From Pseudomonas fluorescens (lineage in GTDB: Bacteria > Pseudomonadota > Gammaproteobacteria > Pseudomonadales > Pseudomonadaceae), in contig NZ_KZ477999.1 in the NCBI RefSeq assembly GCF_002837185.1, positions 1 to 64,000 of the forward strand: a stretch of 64,000 nt of DNA, read 5' to 3'. The position numbers and the translations under genes are program-made. Below the pieces are notes generated by a model, which had not been told where the DNA came from, searched no databases, and saw nothing but the letters and a program-made list of their open reading frames with translations. How positions within the stretch are numbered: the stretch's first letter is position 1; each line of letters opens with the position of its first letter. Of this stretch, positions 29,296-37,378 are shown piece by piece.

Positions 29296-30147
29296 TTATT
29301 CAGCGGTCCACTCGGCTACGCGCTCAGGGTGCTTGGCCACCCAATCCTTGGCCGCGGCATCGGGCTTGGCGCCTTCTTGAATGGCCAGCATGACTTCGCC
29401 GATCTCATCCTTGGAGGCCCACTGGAATTTCTTCAGGAAGGCCGCAACTTCCGGTGCTTTCTTCTCCAGGCCCTTGCTGCCGATGCTGTTGACGGTTTCA
29501 GCAGCACCATAAATCCCTTTTGGATCATCCAGGAAACGCAGCTTCCACTTGGCGAACATCCAGTGCGGCACCCAACCGGTGACCGCGATGGAATCCTGCT
29601 TGTCTTCGGCGCGGGTCAGTTCGGCGATCATTGCGGCGCCCGAGCTGGCTTGCAGTTTATAGTCGAGCCCGTATTGCTTGATGGCCTCGTCGGTCTTGAG
29701 CATCACGCCTGAACCGGCGTCGATACCGACGATCTTGTTTTTGAAGGTGGTGTCGGTCTTGAGGTCTTCGATGGACTTGGCCTTGACGTACTCCGGCACG
29801 ATCAAGCCAATTTTTGCATCCTTGAAGTTGGGGCCGTAGTCGACCACCTTGTCCTTGTTCTTGGTCCAGTAGTCACCGTGGGTCACCGGCAGCCAGGCGG
29901 ACAGCATGGCGTCGAGCTTGCCGGTGGCCACACCCTGCCACATGATCCCGGTGGCGACCGCTTGCAGCTTCACATCGTAGCCGAGCTTTTGCTTGATCAC
30001 TTCTGCCGCCACGTGGGTGGTGGCCACGCTGTCGGACCAGCCATCCACATAGCCGATGCTCAGGGTTTTGCTGTCGGCACTGGCCAGTGTGGAGCCCATC
30101 GCAACTACCAGCGTGGCAGCTGCGCCCAAGAGTCGTCGCATCTTCAT
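29296..30147 (-). CDS. Glycine betaine/choline-type ABC substrate-binding protein
   Basis: 283 residues from ATG 30147; the in-frame upstream extension precedes the signal peptide and is rejected. The signal peptide ends TLASA near residue 24. The mature protein fits the OpuAC/ProX family: YVDGWSDSVATT, the aromatic-rich LSAWLPVTHGDYW, and TGWVPHWMFAKWKLRFLDDP, whose tryptophans form the cation box for quaternary amines. Periplasmic. No permease or ATPase gene is adjacent, so it must work with a transporter elsewhere, as CbcX/BetX/CaiX-type orphan binding proteins do. Confidence 0.9.
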   Translation of the reverse strand: MKMRRLLGAAATLVVAMGSTLASADSKTLSIGYVDGWSDSVATTHVAAEVIKQKLGYDVKLQAVATGIMWQGVATGKLDAMLSAWLPVTHGDYWTKNKDKVVDYGPNFKDAKIGLIVPEYVKAKSIEDLKTDTTFKNKIVGIDAGSGVMLKTDEAIKQYGLDYKLQASSGAAMIAELTRAEDKQDSIAVTGWVPHWMFAKWKLRFLDDPKGIYGAAETVNSIGSKGLEKKAPEVAAFLKKFQWASKDEIGEVMLAIQEGAKPDAAAKDWVAKHPERVAEWTAE

Positions 30148-30479
30148 AGTACTTCCCCGAAAGTGCTGCGCCCGACGAATGCCGAGCGACGTCAACCTGT
30201 TGTTATACGGTGCACCGCGCCCCCTTCACGCGCATCGAGCCGGTTGCTGAGGCATCAGTGGAGTACTGACAGTTTTATCATCAACCTGCGTAGGCCTTTG
30301 CCCTGCTCTGTCAGCGACCTTGGTTGAGCAGGAAACGACATCACATAGCCAGCAGGACGTTTTGTAGGAGTTATCGTCAGAATCACGCCCGAAGTTTGCA
30401 TGTCAAAATTATGCAGCCGCACTGGCACAGGCCAAATCCGGGTAAGATGCGCGCCTTTGCTCTCCCAGATAAGCCGACC
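30148..30479. other. Divergent intergenic region
   Basis: 332 nt between the binding-protein gene and the GH17 gene. No gene, REP element or clear promoter consensus was found. The AGTACT hexamer occurs near both ends (30150 and 30253). Confidence 0.4.
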
Positions 30480-32033
30480 ATGCCCGCGACTGCCCGCTTC
30501 CCCGTCCTGCCCTATTTTCTTGCGTTGATCCTGGGTGTGCTCGCCCTTGTCGGCTACTGGTATGGCCTCGGCCGGCCCGTGGTGCTGCCGGATGTGGCGA
30601 GCGCCAGCCACAAGCTGCAATGTGCGTCCTATACGCCCTTCGACAAGGACCAATCGCCGTTCGACCAGCCGTTCAAGCTGCGTCCCGAGCGCATGGACGC
30701 CGACCTGGCCCTGCTGGCCACACGCTTTGAATGCATTCGCACGTACTCCATGACCGGCCTCGAAGCCTTGCCGCAGATGGCGCGCAAGCATGGCCTGAAG
30801 GTGATGGCCGGAGCCTGGGTGAGCAGCGACCCGGTGGCGACTCAAAAGGAAATCGACGAGTTGATCACGGCAGCCAATGCCAACCCGGACGTGGTGACCT
30901 CGGTCATCGTCGGCAACGAAGCGCTGTTGCGCAAGGAAGTCACCGCCAGGCAACTGGTGACGCTGATCCAGGCCGTCAAACGCCAGATCAGGCAGCCGGT
31001 CACCTACGCCGATGTCTGGGAATTCTGGCTGCAGCACCCGGAGATCGCTCCGGCGGTGGACTTCCTGACCATCCACCTGCTGCCGTACTGGGAAGATGAG
31101 CCGTCCGGCATCGACCAGGCGCTCAAGCACGTAGGCGATGTACGACAGACCTTCGGCCACAAGTTCGCGCCCAAGGACATCCTGATTGGCGAAACCGGCT
31201 GGCCCAGTGAAGGACGTCAGCGCGAAACCGCCGTGCCGAGCCGGGTCAATGAAGCCAGGTTCATGCGCGGCTTTGTCGCCATGGCCGAAGCCAATGGCTG
31301 GCGCTACAACCTGATTGAAGCCTTTGACCAGCCGTGGAAGCGCGCCAGTGAAGGTGCCGTGGGCGGTTATTGGGGGCTGTTCGATGCAGACCGCCAGGAC
31401 AAAGGCATCCTCGCAGGGCCGGTGACCAATGTGCCGTACTGGCCGCTATGGCTGGGAGTGGGCGGGATCATCCTGTTGGGTACCTTGGTGCTGGGCGGAC
31501 GGGTCCATACGACCCGCGCGGCTCTTGCACTGCCATTGCTCGGCGCGATCGCGGCGTGCTCCATCGGCACCTGGGCCGAACTGACCCGCGTGACTGCACG
31601 CTTTAATGATGAGTGGGTGTGGGCCGGCTTGCTGGTGGGGTTGAACCTGCTGGTACTGGCCCACGCTGCCCTGGCGCTCGGCGTCCGTGATGGGTGGCGT
31701 GAGCGAGCGTTCAACTGGCTGGAGCAGCGGGCGGGCTGGCTGGTGGCGATTGCCGGGTTTGCCGGCGCGGTGATGATGCTCGCATTGGTGTTTGACCCGC
31801 GCTATCGCAGCTTTCCGAGCGCGGCACTGGTACTGCCGGCCCTGGTGTACCTGGTGCGCCCGGTGACCGGACCGCGTCGGGAAATTGCGCTGCTGGCCTT
31901 CATCATCGGTGCCGGCATTGCGCCGCAGTTGTACCGTGAGGGATTGTTGAATCAGCAGGCTTGGGGGTGGGCGGTGGTGAGCGTGCTTATGGTTGTGGCT
32001 TTGTGGCGTTGTCTGCGGGTGCGCAGGGCCTGA
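30480..32033 (+). CDS. Membrane GH17-type beta-glucan enzyme
   Basis: 517 residues from ATG 30480; the upstream open frame lacks a ribosome site. One N-terminal helix (11-30), a periplasmic GH17 (beta-1,3-glucanase/transglucosylase) domain at 45-320, then six or more C-terminal helices. Both GH17 glutamates are visible: acid/base E147 in VIVGNEALL and nucleophile E238 in IGETGWPSEG. It resembles Pseudomonas proteins annotated as beta-(1-6)/(1-3) glucan synthase, which remodel periplasmic cyclic glucans. No NdvB-like glycosyltransferase is next to it. Confidence 0.82.
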   Translation: MPATARFPVLPYFLALILGVLALVGYWYGLGRPVVLPDVASASHKLQCASYTPFDKDQSPFDQPFKLRPERMDADLALLATRFECIRTYSMTGLEALPQMARKHGLKVMAGAWVSSDPVATQKEIDELITAANANPDVVTSVIVGNEALLRKEVTARQLVTLIQAVKRQIRQPVTYADVWEFWLQHPEIAPAVDFLTIHLLPYWEDEPSGIDQALKHVGDVRQTFGHKFAPKDILIGETGWPSEGRQRETAVPSRVNEARFMRGFVAMAEANGWRYNLIEAFDQPWKRASEGAVGGYWGLFDADRQDKGILAGPVTNVPYWPLWLGVGGIILLGTLVLGGRVHTTRAALALPLLGAIAACSIGTWAELTRVTARFNDEWVWAGLLVGLNLLVLAHAALALGVRDGWRERAFNWLEQRAGWLVAIAGFAGAVMMLALVFDPRYRSFPSAALVLPALVYLVRPVTGPRREIALLAFIIGAGIAPQLYREGLLNQQAWGWAVVSVLMVVALWRCLRVRRA

Positions 32034-32040
32034 CACCGCC

Positions 32041-32105
32041 ATCGGGGGCAAGCCCCCTCCCACACTTGACCGCATTCCAAATGTGGGAGGGGGCTTGCCC
32101 CCGAT
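32041..32105. repeat. REP inverted pair (family 1, short spacer)
   Basis: Arms ATCGGGGGCAAGCCCCCTCC and GGGAGGGGGCTTGCCCCCGA (inverted), with only about 20 nt between them. It separates convergent genes. Confidence 0.92.
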
Positions 32106-32113
32106 TGGCCCTG

Positions 32114-32482
32114 TCAGACAGCGCGAGGCTTCCTGACCAACCGCAACCCCGCAATCACTACTGCAAACACCGCAAACGTGGTGTTGTACAACGCCAGTGC
32201 CGGCAACCCGAACACCATCGCCAAGACTGCCAAGGCCCAACCCGCACGCCCCGGCACGATAAACGCCAGTATTGATGTGGCCAGCGCCGCCCAACCCAGC
32301 ACCTTGAAGTGGATCATCAACCCAAGGTTCGAACGCACCTGGCATTCCCAGCGACTGGCTTCATCAGCACAAATGCCGACCCACTGCCCGTCCTCCATGA
32401 AGCCATACCGCGCGGCATAACTGGCCGCCAACCATAACGGCAGGGCGATAAGCAGCAGGATCAATGGCAAACGACGGGACAT
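32114..32482 (-). CDS. Small membrane protein of unknown function
   Basis: 122 residues. Three to four hydrophobic segments, at about residues 5-24, 56-76, 78-93 and 98-114. A loop between the first two helices has two cysteines (GICADEASRWECQVR, C38 and C47), which may form a periplasmic disulfide. No family recognised. It is convergent with the GH17 gene and divergent from the hydrolase-mlaA pair. Confidence 0.65.
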   Translation of the reverse strand: MSRRLPLILLLIALPLWLAASYAARYGFMEDGQWVGICADEASRWECQVRSNLGLMIHFKVLGWAALATSILAFIVPGRAGWALAVLAMVFGLPALALYNTTFAVFAVVIAGLRLVRKPRAV

Positions 32483-32717
32483 AAGGCACTCCGATAGGCA
32501 AAAACGGCGCTCAGCTTAATCCCACAGCGGCCGTTAGCAAGGTGTCTGCGCAGATATCTGTTCATCAATGCGTGGCAAAGTGTATCTTCTGCCAGCTATT
32601 ACCCCGATTCCGACGTTTATTTCCGACTTTTCGTGCCGAAGGCTGGCACTTCGGGGGCAACGCGGTGGTCATAGCCTGCGAATTTCATTCAGCACCTTTC
32701 CTCTTAGGGATTAAGTC

Positions 32718-34016
32718 ATGCTCCGTTCCTTGCGCTGTGCTGCCTTACTGGGCAGCCTTTTTTTGAGTGCGTCAGCACTGGCCGTCGATATCGACCAGGC
32801 CAGCTATGGCTACCCTTTGACGAACCCGTTCGAAGCGACCATCGCCACCACGCCGCCCGATCTTCGGCCCACGTTGCCGACTGACGAGGAGATCAATCAA
32901 TCCGATTACACCTTGAACATGCGCCCCGAGCGCGAGTTCAGCCTGCCGGACAACTTCTGGGCGGTGAAGAAACTCACCTACCGCATCGCCAAGCAGGACC
33001 GCGCCGCGCCGTTGATCTTCCTGATCGCCGGCACCGGTGCGCGCTTCGACAGCAGCATCAACGAATACCTGAAGAAACTGTATTACCAGGCCGGTTACCA
33101 CGTGGTGCAGTTGTCATCGCCGACCAGCTTCGACTTCATCAGCGCCGCGTCGCGCTTCGCCACCCCGGGTATCACCCAGGAAGACGCCGAAGACATGTAC
33201 CGCGTGATGCAAGCCGTGCGCGCGCAGAACGCTTCGTTGCCGGTGACCGACTTCTACCTCACCGGCTACAGCCTGGGCGCCCTGGATGCAGCTTTTGTCA
33301 GCAAGCTCGACGAAACCCGTCGCAGCTTCAACTTCAAGAAAGTGCTGCTGCTCAACCCACCGGTCAACCTCTACACGTCGATCACCAACCTCGACAAGCT
33401 GGTCCAGACCGAGGTCAAGGGCATCAACAACACCACCACCTTCTATGAGCTGGTGTTGAGCAAGCTGACCCGCTACTTCCAGCAAAAGGGCTACATCGAC
33501 CTCAATGACGCCCTGCTCTACGACTTCCAGCAATCGAAGCAGCACCTGACCAACGAACAGATGGCCATGCTGATCGGCACCTCGTTCCGCTTCTCTGCCG
33601 CCGACATCGCCTTTACCTCGGACCTGATCAACCGCCGCGGCCTGATCATCCCGCCGAAATACCCGATCACCGAAGGCACCAGCCTCACGCCGTTCCTCAA
33701 GCGTGCCCTGCAATGCGACTTCGACTGCTACCTCACCGAACAGGTGATCCCGATGTGGCGCGCCCGTTCCGACGGCGGCAGTCTGCTGCAACTGGTGGAC
33801 CAGGTGAGCCTGTATGCGCTCAAGGACTACCTGCACGCCAGCCCGAAAATCGCCGTGATGCACAACGCCGACGACGTGATCCTCGGCCCGGGCGACCTGG
33901 GTTTCCTGCGTAAAACCTTCGGCGATCGCTTGACCGTCTACCCGCTGGGCGGCCACTGCGGCAACCTCAATTACCGCGTCAACGCCGACGCCATGCTGGA
34001 GTTCTTCCGTGGCTAA
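32718..34016 (+). CDS. Exported alpha/beta hydrolase coupled to mlaA
   Basis: 432 residues. The signal peptide ends SALA near residue 22, so it is periplasmic. Alpha/beta hydrolase core: IFLIAGTGARF (oxyanion side, 100-110), nucleophile elbow GYSLG with S185, D385 or D386 in HNADD, and H413 in GGHCGN. The triad is complete and in the correct order. An insertion of about 150 residues between elbow and Asp may be a lid. The stop overlaps the mlaA GTG start by 8 nt. The link to MlaA suggests a phospholipid or acyl-ester substrate; this is inference. Confidence 0.75.
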   Translation: MLRSLRCAALLGSLFLSASALAVDIDQASYGYPLTNPFEATIATTPPDLRPTLPTDEEINQSDYTLNMRPEREFSLPDNFWAVKKLTYRIAKQDRAAPLIFLIAGTGARFDSSINEYLKKLYYQAGYHVVQLSSPTSFDFISAASRFATPGITQEDAEDMYRVMQAVRAQNASLPVTDFYLTGYSLGALDAAFVSKLDETRRSFNFKKVLLLNPPVNLYTSITNLDKLVQTEVKGINNTTTFYELVLSKLTRYFQQKGYIDLNDALLYDFQQSKQHLTNEQMAMLIGTSFRFSAADIAFTSDLINRRGLIIPPKYPITEGTSLTPFLKRALQCDFDCYLTEQVIPMWRARSDGGSLLQLVDQVSLYALKDYLHASPKIAVMHNADDVILGPGDLGFLRKTFGDRLTVYPLGGHCGNLNYRVNADAMLEFFRG

Positions 34017-34797
34017 ATATCTTCTGCTGCTTGCCGCACTGATGTGCGCAGGCGTGGCCAATGCCGACAACAGCAAGGCCCACGAACCGGTCAAGGTCGA
34101 TGCCGACGGGTTCAAGGAACCGTTGACCAAACTCAAGTTCAACGCAGGTCTAGACCAACGTGAATTCGAGCGCTCGTCGCTGACCGCACTCAACGTCTAC
34201 GACCCGCTGGAGTCGTGGAACCGCCGTGTGTATCACTTCAACTATCGCTTCGACCAGTGGGTGTTCCTGCCGGTGGTGGACGGTTACCGCTACGTCACCC
34301 CAAGTTTCCTGCGCACCGGCGTGAGCAATTTCTTCAACAACCTGGGCGACGTGCCCAATCTGTTGAACAGCCTGCTGCAACTCAAGGGCCATCGCTCCCT
34401 GGAAACCACCGGACGCCTGCTGGTCAACACCACCATCGGCATCGCCGGCCTGTGGGACCCGGCCACCGCCATGGGCCTGCCGCGCCAGAGCGAAGACTTC
34501 GGTCAGACCCTGGGCTTCTACGGCGTACCCGGCGGGGCCTATGTGGTGCTGCCGATCTTCGGCCCGTCGAACCTGCGCGATACCACCGGATTGCTGGTGG
34601 ACTACACCGCAGAATCGCAGATCAACTTCCTCAATGTGTCCGAAGTCAGCTCCAACCACCCGGAAATCTGGGCATTGCGCGCTGTGGACAAGCGCTACCA
34701 GACCAGCTTCCGCTATGGTCAGATGAACTCGCCGTTCGAGTATGAGAAGGTGCGGTACATCTACACCGAATCGCGCAAGTTGCAGATTGCCGAGTAA
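34009..34797 (+). CDS. mlaA: MlaA (VacJ) outer-membrane lipid-asymmetry protein
   Basis: 262 residues from a GTG start inside the end of the previous gene. MlaA removes misplaced phospholipids from the outer leaflet of the outer membrane and passes them to MlaC. Family segments are YDPLESWNRRVYHFNYRFD, the amphipathic YVTPSFLRTGVSNFFNNLGD, and GGAYVVLPIFGPSNLRDT. The N-terminus (residues 1-19) is a signal peptide that looks like a signal peptidase I substrate (GVANA); the single cysteine in ALMC lacks a proper lipobox. No mla ABC genes are nearby. Confidence 0.92.
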   Translation: MAKYLLLLAALMCAGVANADNSKAHEPVKVDADGFKEPLTKLKFNAGLDQREFERSSLTALNVYDPLESWNRRVYHFNYRFDQWVFLPVVDGYRYVTPSFLRTGVSNFFNNLGDVPNLLNSLLQLKGHRSLETTGRLLVNTTIGIAGLWDPATAMGLPRQSEDFGQTLGFYGVPGGAYVVLPIFGPSNLRDTTGLLVDYTAESQINFLNVSEVSSNHPEIWALRAVDKRYQTSFRYGQMNSPFEYEKVRYIYTESRKLQIAE

Positions 34798-34810
34798 ACA
34801 GCGCCCCTTA

Positions 34811-34841
34811 GATCGTTCCCACGCGGAGCAAAGGAACGATC
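34811..34841. repeat. GATCGTTCC inverted repeat
   Basis: GATCGTTCC and GGAACGATC flank 13 nt. The same sequence forms a perfect palindrome at 50329-50354. Confidence 0.6.
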
Positions 34842-34853
34842 ATCTCCTGACCA

Positions 34854-34888
34854 CAAAAAAAGGCCATTCAATCGAATGGCCTTTTTTA
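34854..34888. terminator. Bidirectional terminator of mlaA and the DUF808 gene
   Basis: Stem AAAGGCCATTC / GAATGGCCTTT with loop AATC. A-run before and T-run after. Confidence 0.88.
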
Positions 34889-34899
34889 TGCCTGCTACT

Positions 34900-35814
34900 T
34901 CATGCCCTGAACGCTTTCCAAACCTTGCCGACCACGCTGACCACGGCCAACACCACAGCCCCTGCAATAATCCCCGCCACCGCGTTCAACAACGTCGGCA
35001 TCAGCCACGCCAGCGCCCCGCTGTTCTGGCTGACGGTTTCGATCCAGTGATGCACCACCGGCACGCCATGGGTGAGAATACCGCCGCCGACCATGAACAT
35101 CGCCGCCGTGCCGATCACCGACAGGCTTTTCATCATATAAGGCGCGGCACTCAGGATGGCGCCGCCAATACTGCGCGCCACTTGCCCCGGTTTCTGTGTC
35201 AGCCACAACCCCAAGTCATCGAGTTTGACGATACCCGCCACCAGCCCATAAACGCCTGCGGTCATGACAATGGCGATGCCCGACAGCACGATCACCTGCT
35301 GCGTCAACGCCGCATCGGCCACGATACCGAGGGTGATGGCGATGATTTCGGCCGACAGAATGAAGTCGGTGCGGATCGCGCCTTTGATCTTGTCCTTTTC
35401 GAAGGCCACCAGGTCAGTCGCCGGGTCGGCCACCGCTTCGCTCAACTGCGCGTGTTCGGCCTGGTCTTGCGCCTTGCTGTGCAGAAATTTGTGCGCGAGT
35501 TTTTCGAACCCTTCGAAACACAGGTAGGCGCCGCCCAGCATCAACAGTGGCGTCACCGCCCAAGGGGCAAAAGCGCTGATCAACAGTGCGGTCGGCACCA
35601 GGATCAACTTGTTGACGAACGAGCCCTTGGCCACCGCCCACACCACGGGAATTTCCCGCTCGGCGCGCACGCCGGAGACTTGCTGGGCATTGAGCGCCAG
35701 GTCATCGCCGAGCACACCCGAGGTCTTCTTCGCCGCCATTTTTGTCATCAGTGCAACGTCATCGAGTACCGCGGCGATATCGTCGAGCAAAACCAACAAG
35801 CTGCTTCCTGCCAT
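34900..35814 (-). CDS. DUF808 inner-membrane protein
   Basis: 304 residues from ATG 35814. The N-terminus [18 protein letters not shown] and the segment [19 protein letters not shown] are the hallmarks of DUF808 (YedI-like) proteins. Several hydrophobic helices follow (about 86-115, 170-225, 240-262, 275-300). The family's function is unknown. A TetR regulator is divergent 135 nt away and could control it, although nothing in the gap shows an operator. Confidence 0.85.
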   Translation of the reverse strand: MAGSSLLVLLDDIAAVLDDVALMTKMAAKKTSGVLGDDLALNAQQVSGVRAEREIPVVWAVAKGSFVNKLILVPTALLISAFAPWAVTPLLMLGGAYLCFEGFEKLAHKFLHSKAQDQAEHAQLSEAVADPATDLVAFEKDKIKGAIRTDFILSAEIIAITLGIVADAALTQQVIVLSGIAIVMTAGVYGLVAGIVKLDDLGLWLTQKPGQVARSIGGAILSAAPYMMKSLSVIGTAAMFMVGGGILTHGVPVVHHWIETVSQNSGALAWLMPTLLNAVAGIIAGAVVLAVVSVVGKVWKAFRA

Positions 35815-35949
35815 GAATCGGGTATCCGTTAAGTGATAGATGAGGCGAGCATAGCGCGGCGCAGTGCTTAGCGGGCACATTGTTGAGGCGCGCGGATGGC
35901 CGGTGCTACCATGCGCAACCGCCTGTCATGGCAAGGAAACCTCTGGTTT

Positions 35950-36555
35950 ATGAGCAGCATTCGCGAGCGCAACAAAGAAAAAATCCTGCGGGCGGCAAGC
36001 GAGGAGTTTGCCGACAAGGGCTTCGCCGCGACCAAAACCAGCGACATCGCCGCCAAGGCCGGGCTGCCCAAGCCCAACGTCTACTATTACTTCAAGTCCA
36101 AGGACAACCTCTACCGCGAGGTGCTTGAGAGCATTATCGAGCCGATCCTGGCTGCCTCCACGCCCTTCAACGCCGATGGCGATCCCAAGGAAGTACTGAG
36201 CAACTACATTCGTTCCAAGATCCGCATATCCCGGGACCTGCCGTTTGCTTCCAAGGTGTTCGCCAGTGAAATCATGCACGGCGCGCCGCACCTGAGCGCC
36301 GAGCAGGTCGAACAGCTCAATGCCCAGGCCAGGCACAATATCGACTGCATCCAGGACTGGGTGGAGCGCGGCCTGATCGCGAAGATCGAGCCTAATCACC
36401 TCATGTTCAGCATCTGGGCGGCGACCCAGACCTATGCGGATTTCGACTGGCAGATCTCTGCGGTGACGGGCAAGGCCAAGTTGGATGAGGCCGATTATGA
36501 GGCGGCGGCGCAGACGATCATTCGGTTGGTGCTCAAGGGGTGTGAGCCGGACTGA
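35950..36555 (+). CDS. TetR family regulator, RutR-like
   Basis: 201 residues from ATG 35950. The N-terminal helix-turn-helix spans about residues 24-46 (TKTSDIAAKAGLPKPNVYYYF). The C-terminal ligand domain has the segment FASEIMHGAPHLSAEQVEQL, typical of the YcdC/RutR-type C-terminal family that often senses pyrimidine or purine breakdown products. It lies beside a GlcG-like gene and the gcl operon; regulation of these is possible but not shown. Confidence 0.85.
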   Translation: MSSIRERNKEKILRAASEEFADKGFAATKTSDIAAKAGLPKPNVYYYFKSKDNLYREVLESIIEPILAASTPFNADGDPKEVLSNYIRSKIRISRDLPFASKVFASEIMHGAPHLSAEQVEQLNAQARHNIDCIQDWVERGLIAKIEPNHLMFSIWAATQTYADFDWQISAVTGKAKLDEADYEAAAQTIIRLVLKGCEPD

Positions 36556-36576
36556 CGCACTGAGGTGCCTGTGCCA

Positions 36577-36657
36577 ATCGGGGGCAAGCCCCTCCCACAC
36601 TTCACCGATGTTCACTTTGAGAATGCGGTCAACTGTGGGAAGGGGCTTGCCCCCGAT
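36577..36657. repeat. REP inverted pair (family 1)
   Basis: Arms ATCGGGGGCAAGCCCCTCCC and GGGAAGGGGCTTGCCCCCGA (inverted), between the convergent TetR and GlcG-like genes. Confidence 0.9.
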
Positions 36658-36682
36658 GAGGCCCTGACAGTCACTCAGTACT

Positions 36683-37123
36683 TTAAGCCGACACCCCCGC
36701 ATCCGCCCTCAACCCCACCCCCTCGATCGCCGTGATCGCACACTGTTCGTCAATATCCGACGTGTCCCCACTGATCCCGATCGCCCCCAGCACCACGCCA
36801 TCCTGATTTCGAATCAACACCCCGCCCGCCGCCGGCACCACACTGCCCTGCCCCAGGCTGTTCAGCGCTGCGATAAACGCCGGCCGCTGCTGCGCATCGA
36901 GCGCCAGCAGGCGTGAGCCTTTGCCCAGGGCAATCGCGCCCCAGGCTTTGCCGATCGCGATCTGCGGGCGCAGCAGGCTCGCGCCGTCTTCGCGCTGCAG
37001 GGCGACCAGGTGCCCGCCACTGTCGAGCACTGCAATGGTCAGCGGCGCGGCGGCAATGGTGCGGCCCGCAGCGAGGGCCTGGCTGGCCAGTTGGGTGGCA
37101 ATCTTCAAGGTTAAAGCGCTCAT
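36683..37123 (-). CDS. GlcG/HbpS-like protein
   Basis: 146 residues from ATG 37123. The GlcG/HbpS fold shows PLTIAVLDSGGHLVALQRE, then RPQIAIGKAWGAIALGKGSR, and GGVLIRNQDGVVLGAIGISG. Members are found with glycolate, glyoxylate or diol-metabolism genes; some bind heme, others may stabilise enzymes. It is divergent from gcl across a 255-nt region with two palindromes, so it probably shares the gcl regulator. Function is not settled. Confidence 0.82.
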   Translation of the reverse strand: MSALTLKIATQLASQALAAGRTIAAAPLTIAVLDSGGHLVALQREDGASLLRPQIAIGKAWGAIALGKGSRLLALDAQQRPAFIAALNSLGQGSVVPAAGGVLIRNQDGVVLGAIGISGDTSDIDEQCAITAIEGVGLRADAGVSA

Positions 37124-37213
37124 GGTGCCGTCCTTCTTGTTATTGGGAATACGTTGGAGCGTCTGTTTGATCAGATGCCGCATCGAACAAATAGAACACA
37201 ATGATATTTGTTT

Positions 37214-37223
37214 TTGTATACAA
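37214..37223. promoter_or_regulatory. TTGTATACAA palindrome, distal
   Basis: A perfect 10-bp palindrome, 91 nt before the GlcG-like start and 156 nt before gcl. It is identical to the one at 37342; centres are 128 bp apart. Candidate regulator site. Confidence 0.55.
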
Positions 37224-37341
37224 TATTTTCAAACAAACCTTCCATACGTCGAAAAAAGCGATTCGGACGAACGAAAAAGTCAGCATATAAAATGCATTGA
37301 CCTACGCCGCTCGCCGTGAATACACTTTGCCCTGACACCAC

Positions 37342-37351
37342 TTGTATACAA
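37342..37351. promoter_or_regulatory. TTGTATACAA palindrome, proximal to gcl
   Basis: A perfect 10-bp palindrome ending 27 nt before the gcl ATG, where a bound repressor would block transcription. GTATAC-centred palindromes are typical of GntR (FadR-type) operators. Confidence 0.6.
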
Positions 37352-37378
37352 TTACAAAACGCAAGAGGCACCAAAACC

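Noticed and set aside
29296..30195. Start at 30195 for the binding protein
   Set aside because: It would place 16 polar residues before the signal peptide; ATG 30147 is natural.
30255..31160. 301-codon minus-strand frame over the GH17 gene start
   Set aside because: Shadow; no start site or motif; the GH17 frame has both catalytic glutamates.
34876..35832. 318-codon plus-strand frame opposite the DUF808 gene
   Set aside because: Shadow; starts inside a terminator and has no domain.
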